Assembly (NCBI GenBank): GCA_963675655.1
Contig: OY776489.1
Span: forward strand, 2,790,001 to 2,854,000
Direction: 5' to 3'
DNA: 64,000 nucleotides
DNA from: CAXXOK01 sp963675655
GTDB taxonomy: Bacteria > Bacillota > Clostridia > Christensenellales > Aristaeellaceae
Shown here one piece after another: positions 26,459 to 35,202 of the stretch. A model generated the notes under the pieces. The model saw only the letters and a list, made by a program, of their open reading frames with translations, was not told the origin of the DNA and did not search any database. A program made the position numbers and the translations under genes. How positions within the stretch are numbered: position 1 is the stretch's first letter; each line of letters opens with the position of its first letter.

Positions 26459-26908
26459 ATGAAATCCACCAGACAAAACGCTATTTTGGAAATCATTCGC
26501 GAAAAAGATGTGGACACACAGGAAGAATTAGCGGATGAACTGCGAAAACACGGTTTTACCGTAACCCAGGCTACCGTATCCCGTGATATTCGGGAGCTAC
26601 GGCTGCTGAAAGTGCTAACAGCAGGCGGCTCCTATAAGTACGCCACAGCTGATAAGCCGGAAAGTGGGCTGAGCGAGCGGTTTCACCGTATTTTCAGCGA
26701 GTCGGTACTTAGCATTACACACAGCTATAATCAGGTAGTGATTCGTACACTGCCCGGCAGTGCGAATGTCGCCGCAGAGATGATTGATAATTTGCGCTGG
26801 CCGGAAATACTGGGTACGCTGGCGGGAGACAATACAATTCTCATGCTTGTTCGCACAGTGGAAGAAGTAGATGTAGTACTACACCGGATTGATGAAATGC
26901 TGAAATAA
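26459..26908 (+). CDS. argR: Arginine repressor
   Basis: Residues 1-70 form the winged helix-turn-helix DNA-binding domain: RQNAILEIIREKDVDTQEEL and the recognition helix VTQATVSRDIRELRLLKV. The C-terminal oligomerisation/arginine domain carries PGSANVAAEMIDN and LAGDNTILMLVRT, with the GDNT Asp that binds arginine. Length 149 is normal. The start follows AGGAGGAC. In Firmicutes argR (ahrC) often precedes recN, as here. Confidence 0.95.
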   Translation: MKSTRQNAILEIIREKDVDTQEELADELRKHGFTVTQATVSRDIRELRLLKVLTAGGSYKYATADKPESGLSERFHRIFSESVLSITHSYNQVVIRTLPGSANVAAEMIDNLRWPEILGTLAGDNTILMLVRTVEEVDVVLHRIDEMLK

Positions 26909-26949
26909 GATTATGTTTGAAAACGCAAGGCAAAGGAAGTGCTGACGCG

Positions 26950-28671
26950 ATGCTTGTATCCATGACGGTGCGCAATATTGCGCTTATCGAGAAGTTAGAC
27001 GTGCAGTTTCACCATGGCTTGCACGTGCTGACCGGCGAAACCGGCGCGGGTAAATCCATCGTAGTGGATGCGATCAACCTGATTCTGGGGGAACGGGCCG
27101 ACCGCGGGTTAATTCGTACTGGCTGTGAAAAAGCCGTTGTCGAAGCGATATTTGATATTACCGATAGCCCCGAAGTACGTGCATTATTGGAAGAGCAGGC
27201 TTTGGAAACAGACGGTAATATACTGCCGGTTATGCGCGAAATCAGCGTAGGCGACCGCAATGTATGCCGTGTTTGCGGCGTAATTGTGCCGCTGTCGCTG
27301 CTCAGGCAAATTTCCGGCTATCTTGTGGATATTCACGGGCAGCATGAGCACCAAAGCTTGCTGGACGAAAAGAATCATCGTGATTTTTTAGATTCTTTCG
27401 GAGATGATGCGCATCAGACGCTGATTGCCGATGTTAAAAAGAAATATAATATATGGCGGAAGGTAAGTGTCGATTTTAGCGCGCTGCGAAAAGAAAACGC
27501 CAAGCGCGAAGAACGTATGCGCCAAATTTCCAGCCAGTGTAAAGAGCTGGATGCGGCCGCGCTAACCATTGGCGAAGAGGCAATGCTTACACAGCAGCGT
27601 ATAAAGCTGGCAGACGCGGAAAAAATCAGTTCTGCGATTGAAGAGGCATACAGCGCGATTGCACAAGCGGATGGCGAACGCATTGGCGTTACGGCACTGC
27701 TGAAGGAAGCTTCAGAAAATCTAGCAAAAATAGCCCAGTACGATCCCCGTTTCGCTGCATTGGCGGAGCGCATCAACAGTGTCTATTACGAAACGGATGA
27801 AATCGGTATAGAACTACGGGATTTAAGTGAAAGTGAGAATTTCGATCCTGAAACAAACGAAAAAGTACTTGCACGGCTGGATACCTATCGGCGGCTGGAA
27901 AAACGTTATGGCATGAATGCCGACGAGTTGGTAAACTACGCCGAAAGCCTCAAGGACGAAATGAAATCCCTGGTATCGATGGATGATCGCCTGCGGGAAG
28001 CGGAAGCTACTTTTAAAGCGCGTTTGGCGCAATACCGTGAAGCGGCGGCGCTGCTGACGGCTTCGCGGCAGGCACTGGCCAAGCACGTAGAAAGCATGAT
28101 GGAAGCGCAGCTAAGCGAACTGGGCATGGGAAATACGCGCTTTGCCTGTGTTTTTCAGCAACATGCGGCCGATCAAAAGCGCGTGCCCTCTGAGAACGGC
28201 GAAGACCATATTGTATTTCATATCGCCGCGAACGTCGGCGAGCCGCTTAAGTCACTGGCGAAAACCGCTTCCGGCGGCGAGTTAAGCAGAATTATGCTGG
28301 CGATGAAGGCGGCAGCGGCAGATCGAACGATGATACCGACCATGATTTTTGATGAAATCGATACCGGTATCAGCGGTAGGATTGCCAGCGTGGTTGCAGA
28401 GAAGATGGATGATATTGCAAGGTATCATCAGGTTATTTGCGTTACACACTTGGCACAGATTGCGTGTATGGCGGATATACAATACCGTGTTCAAAAAAGC
28501 GTAGTAGGGGAGCGTACGATTACAAACGTTACAGAGCTTTCACCGGAAGAACGCATCACGGAAATTGCCCGTTTGGTTGGCGCGGATCAGCACCATGGCG
28601 AGAGCGGGCTTGCGCATGCGCGGGATTTACTGGCGGCGGCAGGCGAACGGAAGCGCGCAACGCGTTTGTAA
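26950..28671 (+). CDS. recN: DNA repair protein RecN
   Basis: This SMC-like ATPase acts in double-strand break repair. The ATG at 26950 fits AAAGGAAG upstream and gives MLVSMTVRNIALIEKL. The Walker A GETGAGKSIVVDAI lies near residue 37 and the DIHGQHEHQSLLD segment near 130. A long coiled coil runs from about 150 to 370. The ABC signature is KTASGGELSRIMLAMK near 450 with Walker B MIFDEIDTGISGR after it. Length 573 is typical. A terminator follows about 100 bases downstream. Confidence 0.95.
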   Translation: MLVSMTVRNIALIEKLDVQFHHGLHVLTGETGAGKSIVVDAINLILGERADRGLIRTGCEKAVVEAIFDITDSPEVRALLEEQALETDGNILPVMREISVGDRNVCRVCGVIVPLSLLRQISGYLVDIHGQHEHQSLLDEKNHRDFLDSFGDDAHQTLIADVKKKYNIWRKVSVDFSALRKENAKREERMRQISSQCKELDAAALTIGEEAMLTQQRIKLADAEKISSAIEEAYSAIAQADGERIGVTALLKEASENLAKIAQYDPRFAALAERINSVYYETDEIGIELRDLSESENFDPETNEKVLARLDTYRRLEKRYGMNADELVNYAESLKDEMKSLVSMDDRLREAEATFKARLAQYREAAALLTASRQALAKHVESMMEAQLSELGMGNTRFACVFQQHAADQKRVPSENGEDHIVFHIAANVGEPLKSLAKTASGGELSRIMLAMKAAAADRTMIPTMIFDEIDTGISGRIASVVAEKMDDIARYHQVICVTHLAQIACMADIQYRVQKSVVGERTITNVTELSPEERITEIARLVGADQHHGESGLAHARDLLAAAGERKRATRL

Positions 28672-28770
28672 CCGCCTTGTATGAACAGTTTTCGGCGCGT
28701 GTGGTTCAAAACGATACCAGATAAGGGTTTGCACCTTCATATCGTTAAAAATTTACCATAAAAACACCCG

Positions 28771-28798
28771 AAAAGCAGGCGATTTTTGCTTGCTTTTT
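28771..28798 (+). terminator. Terminator after recN
   Basis: AAAAGCAGGC pairs with GCTTGCTTTT (one G-U pair) over a 7-base loop. Outer AAAACAC/GTGTTTT strands may extend it. It lies just ahead of the rnf promoter. Confidence 0.65.
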
Positions 28799-28807
28799 GT
28801 GTTTTTG

Positions 28808-28816
28808 TGCTATACT
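28808..28816 (+). promoter_or_regulatory. Extended -10 promoter for the rnf operon
   Basis: TG, one base, TATACT at 28811-28816. A poor -35 (TTGCTT at 28786) is 19 bases away. The leader to rnfC would be about 140 bases and contains a hairpin GCGGCA/TGCCGC near 28893-28910. Confidence 0.5.
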
Positions 28817-28960
28817 ATTTGGGATGGCATCGAAATATGCCTATTTGTATGCGAAACGCTGGCACAACAGTGATATATGGATCGTGTAGTAGCGGCATGT
28901 TTCTGCCGCAACCATCCTGTAATGAACTGATGTGCCCGAAAATAGGAAGGATAGAGGTTC

Positions 28961-30373
28961 ATGAGTCGATTTCACGTGTTTCCCGGGGGAATCCACCCCC
29001 ACGAGGGAATAAACGGGAAAGCGGTAACAGCAAAGCTTCCGATAGAAGAATTGCCGCAGCCTTCCCGTGTGATTATTCCATTGCAGCAGCACATAGGCGC
29101 GCCCTGCAAACCCTTGGTTGCTAAAGGCGACCATGTAAAGATGGGTATGATGATCGGTCAGCCTGTCGGTTTTGTCAGCGCGGCGGTGCATGCCAGCGTA
29201 TCCGGCAAGGTGGTGGACATTCAGCCTTGCATTATGGCAAACGGTTTGCAGCAGCCCTGTGTGATTATCGACAATGATTTTAAAGATGAATGGGTGGAGC
29301 TTACGCCGGTAGCGGAGCCTGAGAAAATGGATGGCAAAGCATTGGCTGATTTGGCGCGTAACGCCGGTTTAGTCGGCCTTGGCGGCGCAACGTTCCCGCA
29401 TGCGGTTAAATTCTCATTGCCGCCGGATAAACCGGTGGATACATTGATTTTGAATGGCGCCGAGTGTGAGCCGTACCTTTCTGCCGATCACCAGTTGATG
29501 CAGGAAAAGGCGAAAGAAATCGTTGCCGGTACGAAGGTTATCCTTTCAGCGCTGAAAATCGAAAAAGCGATTGTTGGCATTGAGAATAACAAACTGGATG
29601 CAATTGCGGCGATGCAAAAAGCTTGCGAGAGCGATGACAGCATCTCGGTCGTCGGTTTGCCGGTACATTACCCGCAAGGCGGTGAAAAGCAGCTTGTGTA
29701 TGCGCTTACGGGCCGTACGGTAAAGGCGGGCGGTTTACCGCTGGACAGTGGCGTGATCGTTGCCAACGTAGGCAGCTGCTATGCGCTGTACCGCGCGGTA
29801 TTTGAAGGCCGGCCTATTGTAGACCGTGTCGTAACCGTCAGCGGATGCGTACATAAACCGGCCAATTATCTGGCGCGTATCGGAACGCCTATCGAATGGC
29901 TGCTGGATACTTCGGGCGGCTTGACCCCGAAAGCAAAAGTGTTGCTTTACGGCGGTCCGATGATGGGTATGGCGATCAGCCGGTTAGATATACCCGTTAC
30001 CAAAGGCTGTTCTGGCATTACGGCACTTGAAAAAGCATCGGCGCAGGAAGACGAAAGCAACTGCATTCGCTGTGGCCGCTGCTCGTCGGTATGCCCGATG
30101 AAACTTGTACCGTCTGTGCTGGATAAGCTAATGCGAAAAAGTATGTTTGACGAGGCGGAGCGGCAGGGCGTAATGAACTGCATTGAATGTGGTGCCTGTA
30201 CGTGGAGCTGCCCCGCAAAACGGCAGTTGACACAGAGCTGCCGCACCAGTAAAAAGATTATCACCCAACGCCGCCGTGCAGAGGCGGCCAAGCAGAAAGC
30301 GGAAGCCGCAAAAAGGGAAGCCGAAGCGGCTCAGAAAGCCGCCGAGGCGGAAAAGAAAGAGGAGGTAAAGTAG
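28961..30373 (+). CDS. rnfC: Rnf complex subunit C
   Basis: RnfC is the peripheral NADH-oxidising subunit of the Rnf ferredoxin:NAD+ oxidoreductase, which couples this reaction to ion pumping. The N-terminus FPGGIHPHEGI and the barrel-sandwich VAKGDHVKMGMMIGQP are diagnostic. The FMN/NADH region holds GLGGATFPHAVKF and LNGAECEPYLSADH. Two 4Fe-4S sites lie near residues 368 and 407 (CIRCGRCSSVCP, CIECGACTWSCP). The last 40 residues are an Ala/Glu/Lys helix (EAAKQKAEAAKREAEAAQKA), a common extension. It is first of five tightly packed genes. Confidence 0.96.
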   Translation: MSRFHVFPGGIHPHEGINGKAVTAKLPIEELPQPSRVIIPLQQHIGAPCKPLVAKGDHVKMGMMIGQPVGFVSAAVHASVSGKVVDIQPCIMANGLQQPCVIIDNDFKDEWVELTPVAEPEKMDGKALADLARNAGLVGLGGATFPHAVKFSLPPDKPVDTLILNGAECEPYLSADHQLMQEKAKEIVAGTKVILSALKIEKAIVGIENNKLDAIAAMQKACESDDSISVVGLPVHYPQGGEKQLVYALTGRTVKAGGLPLDSGVIVANVGSCYALYRAVFEGRPIVDRVVTVSGCVHKPANYLARIGTPIEWLLDTSGGLTPKAKVLLYGGPMMGMAISRLDIPVTKGCSGITALEKASAQEDESNCIRCGRCSSVCPMKLVPSVLDKLMRKSMFDEAERQGVMNCIECGACTWSCPAKRQLTQSCRTSKKIITQRRRAEAAKQKAEAAKREAEAAQKAAEAEKKEEVK

Positions 30374-30374
30374 C

Positions 30375-31367
30375 ATGCAGCGCAAACTGGTTGTATCCTC
30401 CTCGCCTCACCTGCGAAACGAAGCGGTATCTACCCAGCGTTTGATGCTGGAAGTGATTATTGCACTCTTGCCTACGGCTATTGCAAGCGTTATCTTTTTT
30501 GGCGGGAATGCCCTTCGGTTGATCATTGTAGCTGTAATTACAGCGGTAGCAGCCGAATATGCGTACCAAAAAAACACCAAGCAAAAAGTAGCCGTTGGTG
30601 ATTTAAGCGCTGTGGTAACCGGCCTACTGCTGGCATTTAACCTTCCGGCCAGCGCGCCGTGGTGGATTGCCATGGTCGGTTCTTTAATCGCTATTGTTGT
30701 AGTAAAACAAATGTTTGGCGGAATGGGCCAAAACTTCATGAACCCGGCGCTGGCAGCACGAACCATTATGATGCTGTCCTGGACGTCGCTAATGGCAGCC
30801 AATGTACTGCCACACGCGGGGCAATGGCTGGCTAGCAGTACTGTTGACGCGGTTGCTTCGGCCACACCGCTGGGGGAGAGCCCGGCTAATTATACGCTTT
30901 GGCAGCTGTTTGCCGGCGATATACCCGGTATGCTGGGTGAAACCTGTAAATTAACGCTGATACTGGGCGGCGTGTACCTGATGATTCGCAAGGTCATCGA
31001 CTGGCGCATTCCGGTAGCGTTTATCGGTACGGCCTTTGTGCTGTTCTGGATTCAGACCGGCACCATCTACTCTGCCGAAAGCGGCACGCAAAACGTAATG
31101 TATCAGCTGCTCAGCGGCGGTTTGATGCTGGGTGCGTTCTTCATGGCGACCGATTATGTGACCAGCCCTGTGAATCCATGGGGGCGCGTAATCATGGGTG
31201 TTGGGTGTGCAGTGATTCTGTTTGTGATTCGTGTTTATAACGGGTCCTATCCTGAAGGCTGCTCCTTCGCGATCCTGTTTATGAACGTGCTCACCCCGTT
31301 GATTGATAAGCTGACCACACCCAAACCGTTTGGCTATGTGAAACCGGCCAAATCCCGGGAGGTGTAA
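30375..31367 (+). CDS. rnfD: Rnf complex subunit D
   Basis: A membrane subunit with about nine helices, 330 residues. SSPHLRNEAVSTQRLML at the N-terminus and NFMNPALAARTIMMLSW are family signatures. The flavinylation site is DAVASATPLG near residue 164, whose Thr would carry covalent FMN. GAFFMATDYVTSPVNPWGR near 255 is also conserved. The start lies one base after the rnfC stop, with GAGGAGG inside rnfC. In most operons the next gene is rnfG; here it is rnfE. Confidence 0.95.
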   Translation: MQRKLVVSSSPHLRNEAVSTQRLMLEVIIALLPTAIASVIFFGGNALRLIIVAVITAVAAEYAYQKNTKQKVAVGDLSAVVTGLLLAFNLPASAPWWIAMVGSLIAIVVVKQMFGGMGQNFMNPALAARTIMMLSWTSLMAANVLPHAGQWLASSTVDAVASATPLGESPANYTLWQLFAGDIPGMLGETCKLTLILGGVYLMIRKVIDWRIPVAFIGTAFVLFWIQTGTIYSAESGTQNVMYQLLSGGLMLGAFFMATDYVTSPVNPWGRVIMGVGCAVILFVIRVYNGSYPEGCSFAILFMNVLTPLIDKLTTPKPFGYVKPAKSREV

Positions 31368-31369
31368 GC

Positions 31370-32011
31370 ATGAAAGAAAAGAAAAGTTTGCGCACCGTTT
31401 TTATGAACGGCATTCTGCAGGAAAACCCTATCTTCCGGCTGCTGCTGGGTATGTGCCCCACACTGGCTGTTTCCACAGCCGTCTCGCAGGGCATCGGTAT
31501 GGGGCTTGCGACGACCTTTGTATTGGTGTTCAGCAATCTGGTTATTTCGCTGCTTCGCAACATTATACCTGAAAAAGTCCGTATTCCTTCGTTCGTCGTG
31601 GTTATTGCGACGTTTGTAACCATCGTGGATTTGATGCTGAAAGCATTTATTCCTTCGCTAAGCGAATCGCTTGGTTTGTACATTCCTTTGATCGTGGTAA
31701 ACTGCATCATCTTTGCCCGTGCGGAAGCTTTTGCCTCCAAGAATACGCCGATTCGTGCACTGGCGGACGGCTTTGGCATGGGAATTGGCTTTACACTCTC
31801 GATCACACTGCTGTCCGCAGCGCGTGAGGTGATTGGCAGCGGTACGTTCCTGGGTGTACAGGTGATGCCCGCCAGTTACCATCCAATGGCGATTATCATT
31901 CGCCCTCCGGGTGGCTTTATCATGCTGGGTGTTCTGCTGCTTGCTGTGAATGCCGTTGTAAAGATGGTTCAAAAGCATAAAATCGCGAAGGCGAAGGAGG
32001 AGATCGCATGA
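31370..32011 (+). CDS. rnfE: Rnf complex subunit E
   Basis: The 213-residue protein has six membrane helices and the RnfE pattern: NGILQENPIFRLLLGMCPTL at the start, then ISLLRNIIPEKVRIPSFVVV and LGLYIPLIVVNCIIFARAEA with the conserved Cys near a membrane iron site. It is homologous to NqrD and pairs with RnfA. It begins two bases after rnfD and its stop overlaps the rnfA start as ATGA. No rnfG lies between rnfD and rnfE. Confidence 0.95.
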   Translation: MKEKKSLRTVFMNGILQENPIFRLLLGMCPTLAVSTAVSQGIGMGLATTFVLVFSNLVISLLRNIIPEKVRIPSFVVVIATFVTIVDLMLKAFIPSLSESLGLYIPLIVVNCIIFARAEAFASKNTPIRALADGFGMGIGFTLSITLLSAAREVIGSGTFLGVQVMPASYHPMAIIIRPPGGFIMLGVLLLAVNAVVKMVQKHKIAKAKEEIA

Positions 32012-32595
32012 GCAACTTGCTGTTAATCGTTGTTGCCGGCGTGCTGGTCAACAACTTCGTAATGTCTCAGTTTCTGGGCATTTGCCCGTTCCTGGGTGTT
32101 TCTAAAAAAACGGAAACCGCACTGGGCATGGGTATGGCCGTAACGTTTGTTATGGCAATCGCATCACTTTTCACGTACTTTGTGCAGCATTATCTGTTGA
32201 TTCCGCTAAACTTGGAATATATGCAGACGATCGCGTTCATCCTGATCATCGCTGTATTGGTGCAGACGGTAGAAATTGTACTCAAAAAAATCAGCCGTTC
32301 ACTGTATCAGGCGCTGGGTGTATATCTGCCGCTGATTACCACGAACTGTGCGGTACTTGGCGCTGCGATTAACAACACAACGGCTGTGGATGGCGGTTAT
32401 AACCTGATCCAGTCGGTTGTAAACGGTACGGCAGGCGCACTGGGTTTTACGCTGGCGATTGTCGCTTTTGCGGCGATTCGGGAACGACTTGCTATTAACA
32501 ATATGCCCAAATGGATGGATGGTTTCCCCGGCGCATTGATTGCTGCGGGTTTAATGTCTATCGCATTTCAGGGCTTTTCCGGAATGATTCGCTGA
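32008..32595 (+). CDS. rnfA: Rnf complex subunit A
   Basis: This 195-residue, six-helix membrane protein is homologous to NqrE and to RnfE. The signatures are NNFVMSQFLGICPFLGVSKK near residue 12 and LGVYLPLITTNCAVLGAAIN near 105. Their Cys residues coordinate the intramembrane 2Fe-2S cluster shared with RnfE. The start overlaps the rnfE stop and has GGAGGAG upstream. Confidence 0.96.
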   Translation: MSNLLLIVVAGVLVNNFVMSQFLGICPFLGVSKKTETALGMGMAVTFVMAIASLFTYFVQHYLLIPLNLEYMQTIAFILIIAVLVQTVEIVLKKISRSLYQALGVYLPLITTNCAVLGAAINNTTAVDGGYNLIQSVVNGTAGALGFTLAIVAFAAIRERLAINNMPKWMDGFPGALIAAGLMSIAFQGFSGMIR

Positions 32596-32608
32596 GGAGG
32601 GCATACAG

Positions 32609-33736
32609 ATGACCGGTATTCTAATTGGTACGGGCATATTGGCGGCAGTCGCGCTGGTATTCGGGTTGCTGCTGACGCTCGTAAACAAGGTTTTTGCGGT
32701 GCCTTCCGATCCGCGTCGGGATCAGATTCGTGAAGCGCTGCCCGGTGCAAACTGCGGTGGCTGCGGTTATGCGGGCTGCGACGCGCTGGCGGACGCCATC
32801 GCGGCAGGGAAAGCCCCGGCAAACGCCTGCCCCGTTGGGGGAATGGCAACCACCCAGATGATTGCGGAAATCATTGGCGCCGATGCTGGCGAAGAAGAAG
32901 TGCGCAAGGTGGCAACTGTCGTGTGCCAGGGCACGATTGATCGCTGCAAGACGAAATTTACATATCATGGTATTGAGGATTGCGTCGCAGCTACGCTGGT
33001 AAACGACGGCAACCGCGCGTGCCAATACGCTTGTCTTGGCTTGGGCACCTGCGTACGGGCTTGTAAATTTGATGCGATCCATATTGATGAACACAGCAAA
33101 ATTGCCGTAGTAGACACGGATAAATGTACCGCATGCGGCGCTTGCGTAGCCGCCTGCCCTAAAAAAGTACTGGATCTGCAGCCTGTTACACTGCCTGTGC
33201 GCGTATTGTGCCGCGCGGCGGAAGAGGGCGTATTGGTTAGTGATAACTGTAAAATCGGCTGCATTGGTTGTGAACTATGCAAAGATGCCTGCAAGTTTGA
33301 TGCGATTACGATGGAAAATCATCTGCCGATCATCAACCGCGACAAGTGCGTCGGTTGCATGATGTGTGCGGAAGTCTGCCCAACGGCTGCGATGTGGGGC
33401 GATTTTGACAACCGTCATATCGCTTTAATTGATCGCGATCTATGTATTGGCTGCGGTATCTGCAAGAAAATTTGCCAGTTTGAAGCCATCTCCGGTGAAC
33501 GCAAGAGTGTGCACGAGATTAATGAAGCTTGTACCGGATGCGGCCAGTGCGTACCCAAGTGTCCCAAGAAAGCGATTACGCTGCCGGTTCGGGAGCATGT
33601 GCGTGATGCAAACGCGAAAGTAGGCACGTCGGAAGGCGTTGCTGCGATTCCGAAAGTATCCCAGCAACAGCCTGCCGCTGTAAAAGCGGAAGAAAAGGCG
33701 GCGGTAAAAGCCGAAACGCCTGCCAAGCCGGAATAA
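32609..33736 (+). CDS. rnfB: Rnf complex subunit B with many iron-sulfur clusters
   Basis: RnfB accepts electrons from ferredoxin. One N-terminal helix is followed by the Fe-S domain (LPGANCGGCGYAGCDALADA, ending in a Cys near residue 72). After that come a Cys-rich segment and five CxxCxxC ferredoxin sites: CTACGACVAAC, CIGCELCKDAC, CVGCMMCAEVC, CIGCGICKKIC and CTGCGQCVPKC. At 375 residues it is longer than many RnfB proteins. A Lys/Ala/Glu tail of about 45 residues ends the chain. It is the last gene of the operon. Confidence 0.95.
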   Translation: MTGILIGTGILAAVALVFGLLLTLVNKVFAVPSDPRRDQIREALPGANCGGCGYAGCDALADAIAAGKAPANACPVGGMATTQMIAEIIGADAGEEEVRKVATVVCQGTIDRCKTKFTYHGIEDCVAATLVNDGNRACQYACLGLGTCVRACKFDAIHIDEHSKIAVVDTDKCTACGACVAACPKKVLDLQPVTLPVRVLCRAAEEGVLVSDNCKIGCIGCELCKDACKFDAITMENHLPIINRDKCVGCMMCAEVCPTAAMWGDFDNRHIALIDRDLCIGCGICKKICQFEAISGERKSVHEINEACTGCGQCVPKCPKKAITLPVREHVRDANAKVGTSEGVAAIPKVSQQQPAAVKAEEKAAVKAETPAKPE

Positions 33737-33762
33737 CCCAACAACAGTGGGGGGCTACAGTT

Positions 33763-34572
33763 ATGAAACTCGGTTTTATCGGCGCCGGTAATATGGCGAC
33801 TGCCATCTTAAAAGGTATCCTCAGCAGCAAGTTTATCCAGCCGGAAGATGTTGTGGTATATGATGTTGATGCTGCGCAAAGCGAACGCTTTGCGGGTGGC
33901 TTGCCTGTGATGATTGTTAAAACGCAGGAGGAATTGGTAAAGGCGTCGGACCGTATCCTGCTGGCAGTCAAGCCGGTGTACTTAAAGGATGTACTGGAAA
34001 AGGCAAAGCCGTTTGCTGCGGGTAAGGATTTTATCTCCATTGCTGCAGGGTGGACCTTTGCAATGCTCACCAATATTCTGGATGAAGCAAGCGGCGCGCG
34101 TGTATTGCGGGTAATGCCCAATACGCCTGCAATGGTTGGTGCGGGTTTTACCGCTTTATGCGAGCAGACCACGCTTTCAGCAGAATCGTCTGCATGGGCG
34201 AAAGACTTATTTGCCACCTTGGGTGAAGTCGCGGTATTACCGGAGCGTTTGTTTGATGCGATTGTTGCTCTTACGGGCAGCAGCCCCGCCTATGTGTTTG
34301 TATTTATCGAGGCGATGGCGGATGCGGCTGTTGCACTGGGAATTCCCAGAGCATTGGCGTATAAAGCGGCAGCACAGGCTGTAATGGGCTCTGCAAAAAT
34401 GGTATTGGAAACGAATGAGCATCCCGCAAAGCTGAAGGATATGGTATGTTCACCGGCAGGAACAACGATTGAGGCGGTTGCTTCGCTGGAACGCGATGGA
34501 TTCCGCAGTGCGGTAATTGATGCTATGATCGCCTGTGCGGAGAAAAGCTGCGCGATGGGGAAAGCCAAGTAA
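33763..34572 (+). CDS. proC: Pyrroline-5-carboxylate reductase
   Basis: The enzyme reduces pyrroline-5-carboxylate to proline with NAD(P)H. The N-terminal dinucleotide site GFIGAGNMATAILKGIL, then LAVKPVYLKDVL and the family signature region VCSPAGTTIEAVASLERDG near residue 228 are all present. ALTGSSPAYVFVFIEAMADAA marks the dimer domain. Length 269 is normal. It follows rnfB by 26 bases and is perhaps read with the rnf operon. Confidence 0.95.
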   Translation: MKLGFIGAGNMATAILKGILSSKFIQPEDVVVYDVDAAQSERFAGGLPVMIVKTQEELVKASDRILLAVKPVYLKDVLEKAKPFAAGKDFISIAAGWTFAMLTNILDEASGARVLRVMPNTPAMVGAGFTALCEQTTLSAESSAWAKDLFATLGEVAVLPERLFDAIVALTGSSPAYVFVFIEAMADAAVALGIPRALAYKAAAQAVMGSAKMVLETNEHPAKLKDMVCSPAGTTIEAVASLERDGFRSAVIDAMIACAEKSCAMGKAK

Positions 34573-34611
34573 AACAAGCCATCCGTAAAAATCGAAAGCC
34601 TGAGGAAGTAT

Positions 34612-35142
34612 ATGACACAAACATCCGATAAACCGCTCAAACATATTTTGCTGTATACCGACGGCGCTTGCTCCGGTAACCCCGGACCGGGTGGTTGGGG
34701 CGCAATATTAAACTATAACGGCAAGGTGAAAGAACTGTCGGGTCATATGTCCGGCACAACCAACAACCGTATGGAATTGTTTGCAATCATCAGCGGCCTG
34801 GGGGCGTTAAAAGAGCCATGCGTTGTGGATGTGTATTCCGATTCTGCTTACGCCGTCAATGCTTTTAACCAGCATTGGATTGATAATTGGCAGAAAAATG
34901 GTTGGAAAACCAGCGATAAAAAGCCGGTTGAGAATACCGATTTATGGAAATTGCTTTTGCAGATTATGAAAATGAAGAAGCATCAAGTGACATTCCATAA
35001 AGTGAAAGGGCATTCGGATGATCCGCTGAACAACCGCTGCGACGAATTAGCGCGAGCCGCTATACAGGAATATCGCAGGATGAATGGCCAGACAGAAGAT
35101 ACAGCCAAAGAGGCTACTCCTGACACTATGGAGAAGAAGTAG
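34612..35142 (+). CDS. rnhA: Ribonuclease HI
   Basis: The enzyme degrades RNA in RNA-DNA hybrids. The four acidic catalytic residues are visible: Asp in LYTDGACSGNPGPGGWG near residue 16, Glu in NNRMELFAII, Asp in VYSDSAYAVNA and Asp in NNRCDELARAA. The KVKGHSDDPLN His is conserved. About 20 charged residues extend the C-terminus. The start is ATG with TGAGGAAG upstream. Confidence 0.95.
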   Translation: MTQTSDKPLKHILLYTDGACSGNPGPGGWGAILNYNGKVKELSGHMSGTTNNRMELFAIISGLGALKEPCVVDVYSDSAYAVNAFNQHWIDNWQKNGWKTSDKKPVENTDLWKLLLQIMKMKKHQVTFHKVKGHSDDPLNNRCDELARAAIQEYRRMNGQTEDTAKEATPDTMEKK

Positions 35143-35143
35143 T

Positions 35144-35196
35144 TAATAGAATAAACAAACAGCACGCGATAAGCGTGCTGTTTGTTTATTCTATTA
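35144..35196. terminator. Very long bidirectional terminator
   Basis: A perfect 24-bp stem over a 5-base loop (GATAA) fills the space between convergent rnhA and the SH3 protein gene. The arm ends are A/T-rich and give U-tracts on both strands. Confidence 0.85.
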
Positions 35197-35202
35197 GGAA
35201 TA

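Noticed and set aside
28671..28960. FMN riboswitch or other known riboswitch before rnfC
   Set aside because: I looked for conserved riboswitch cores and saw only one small hairpin.
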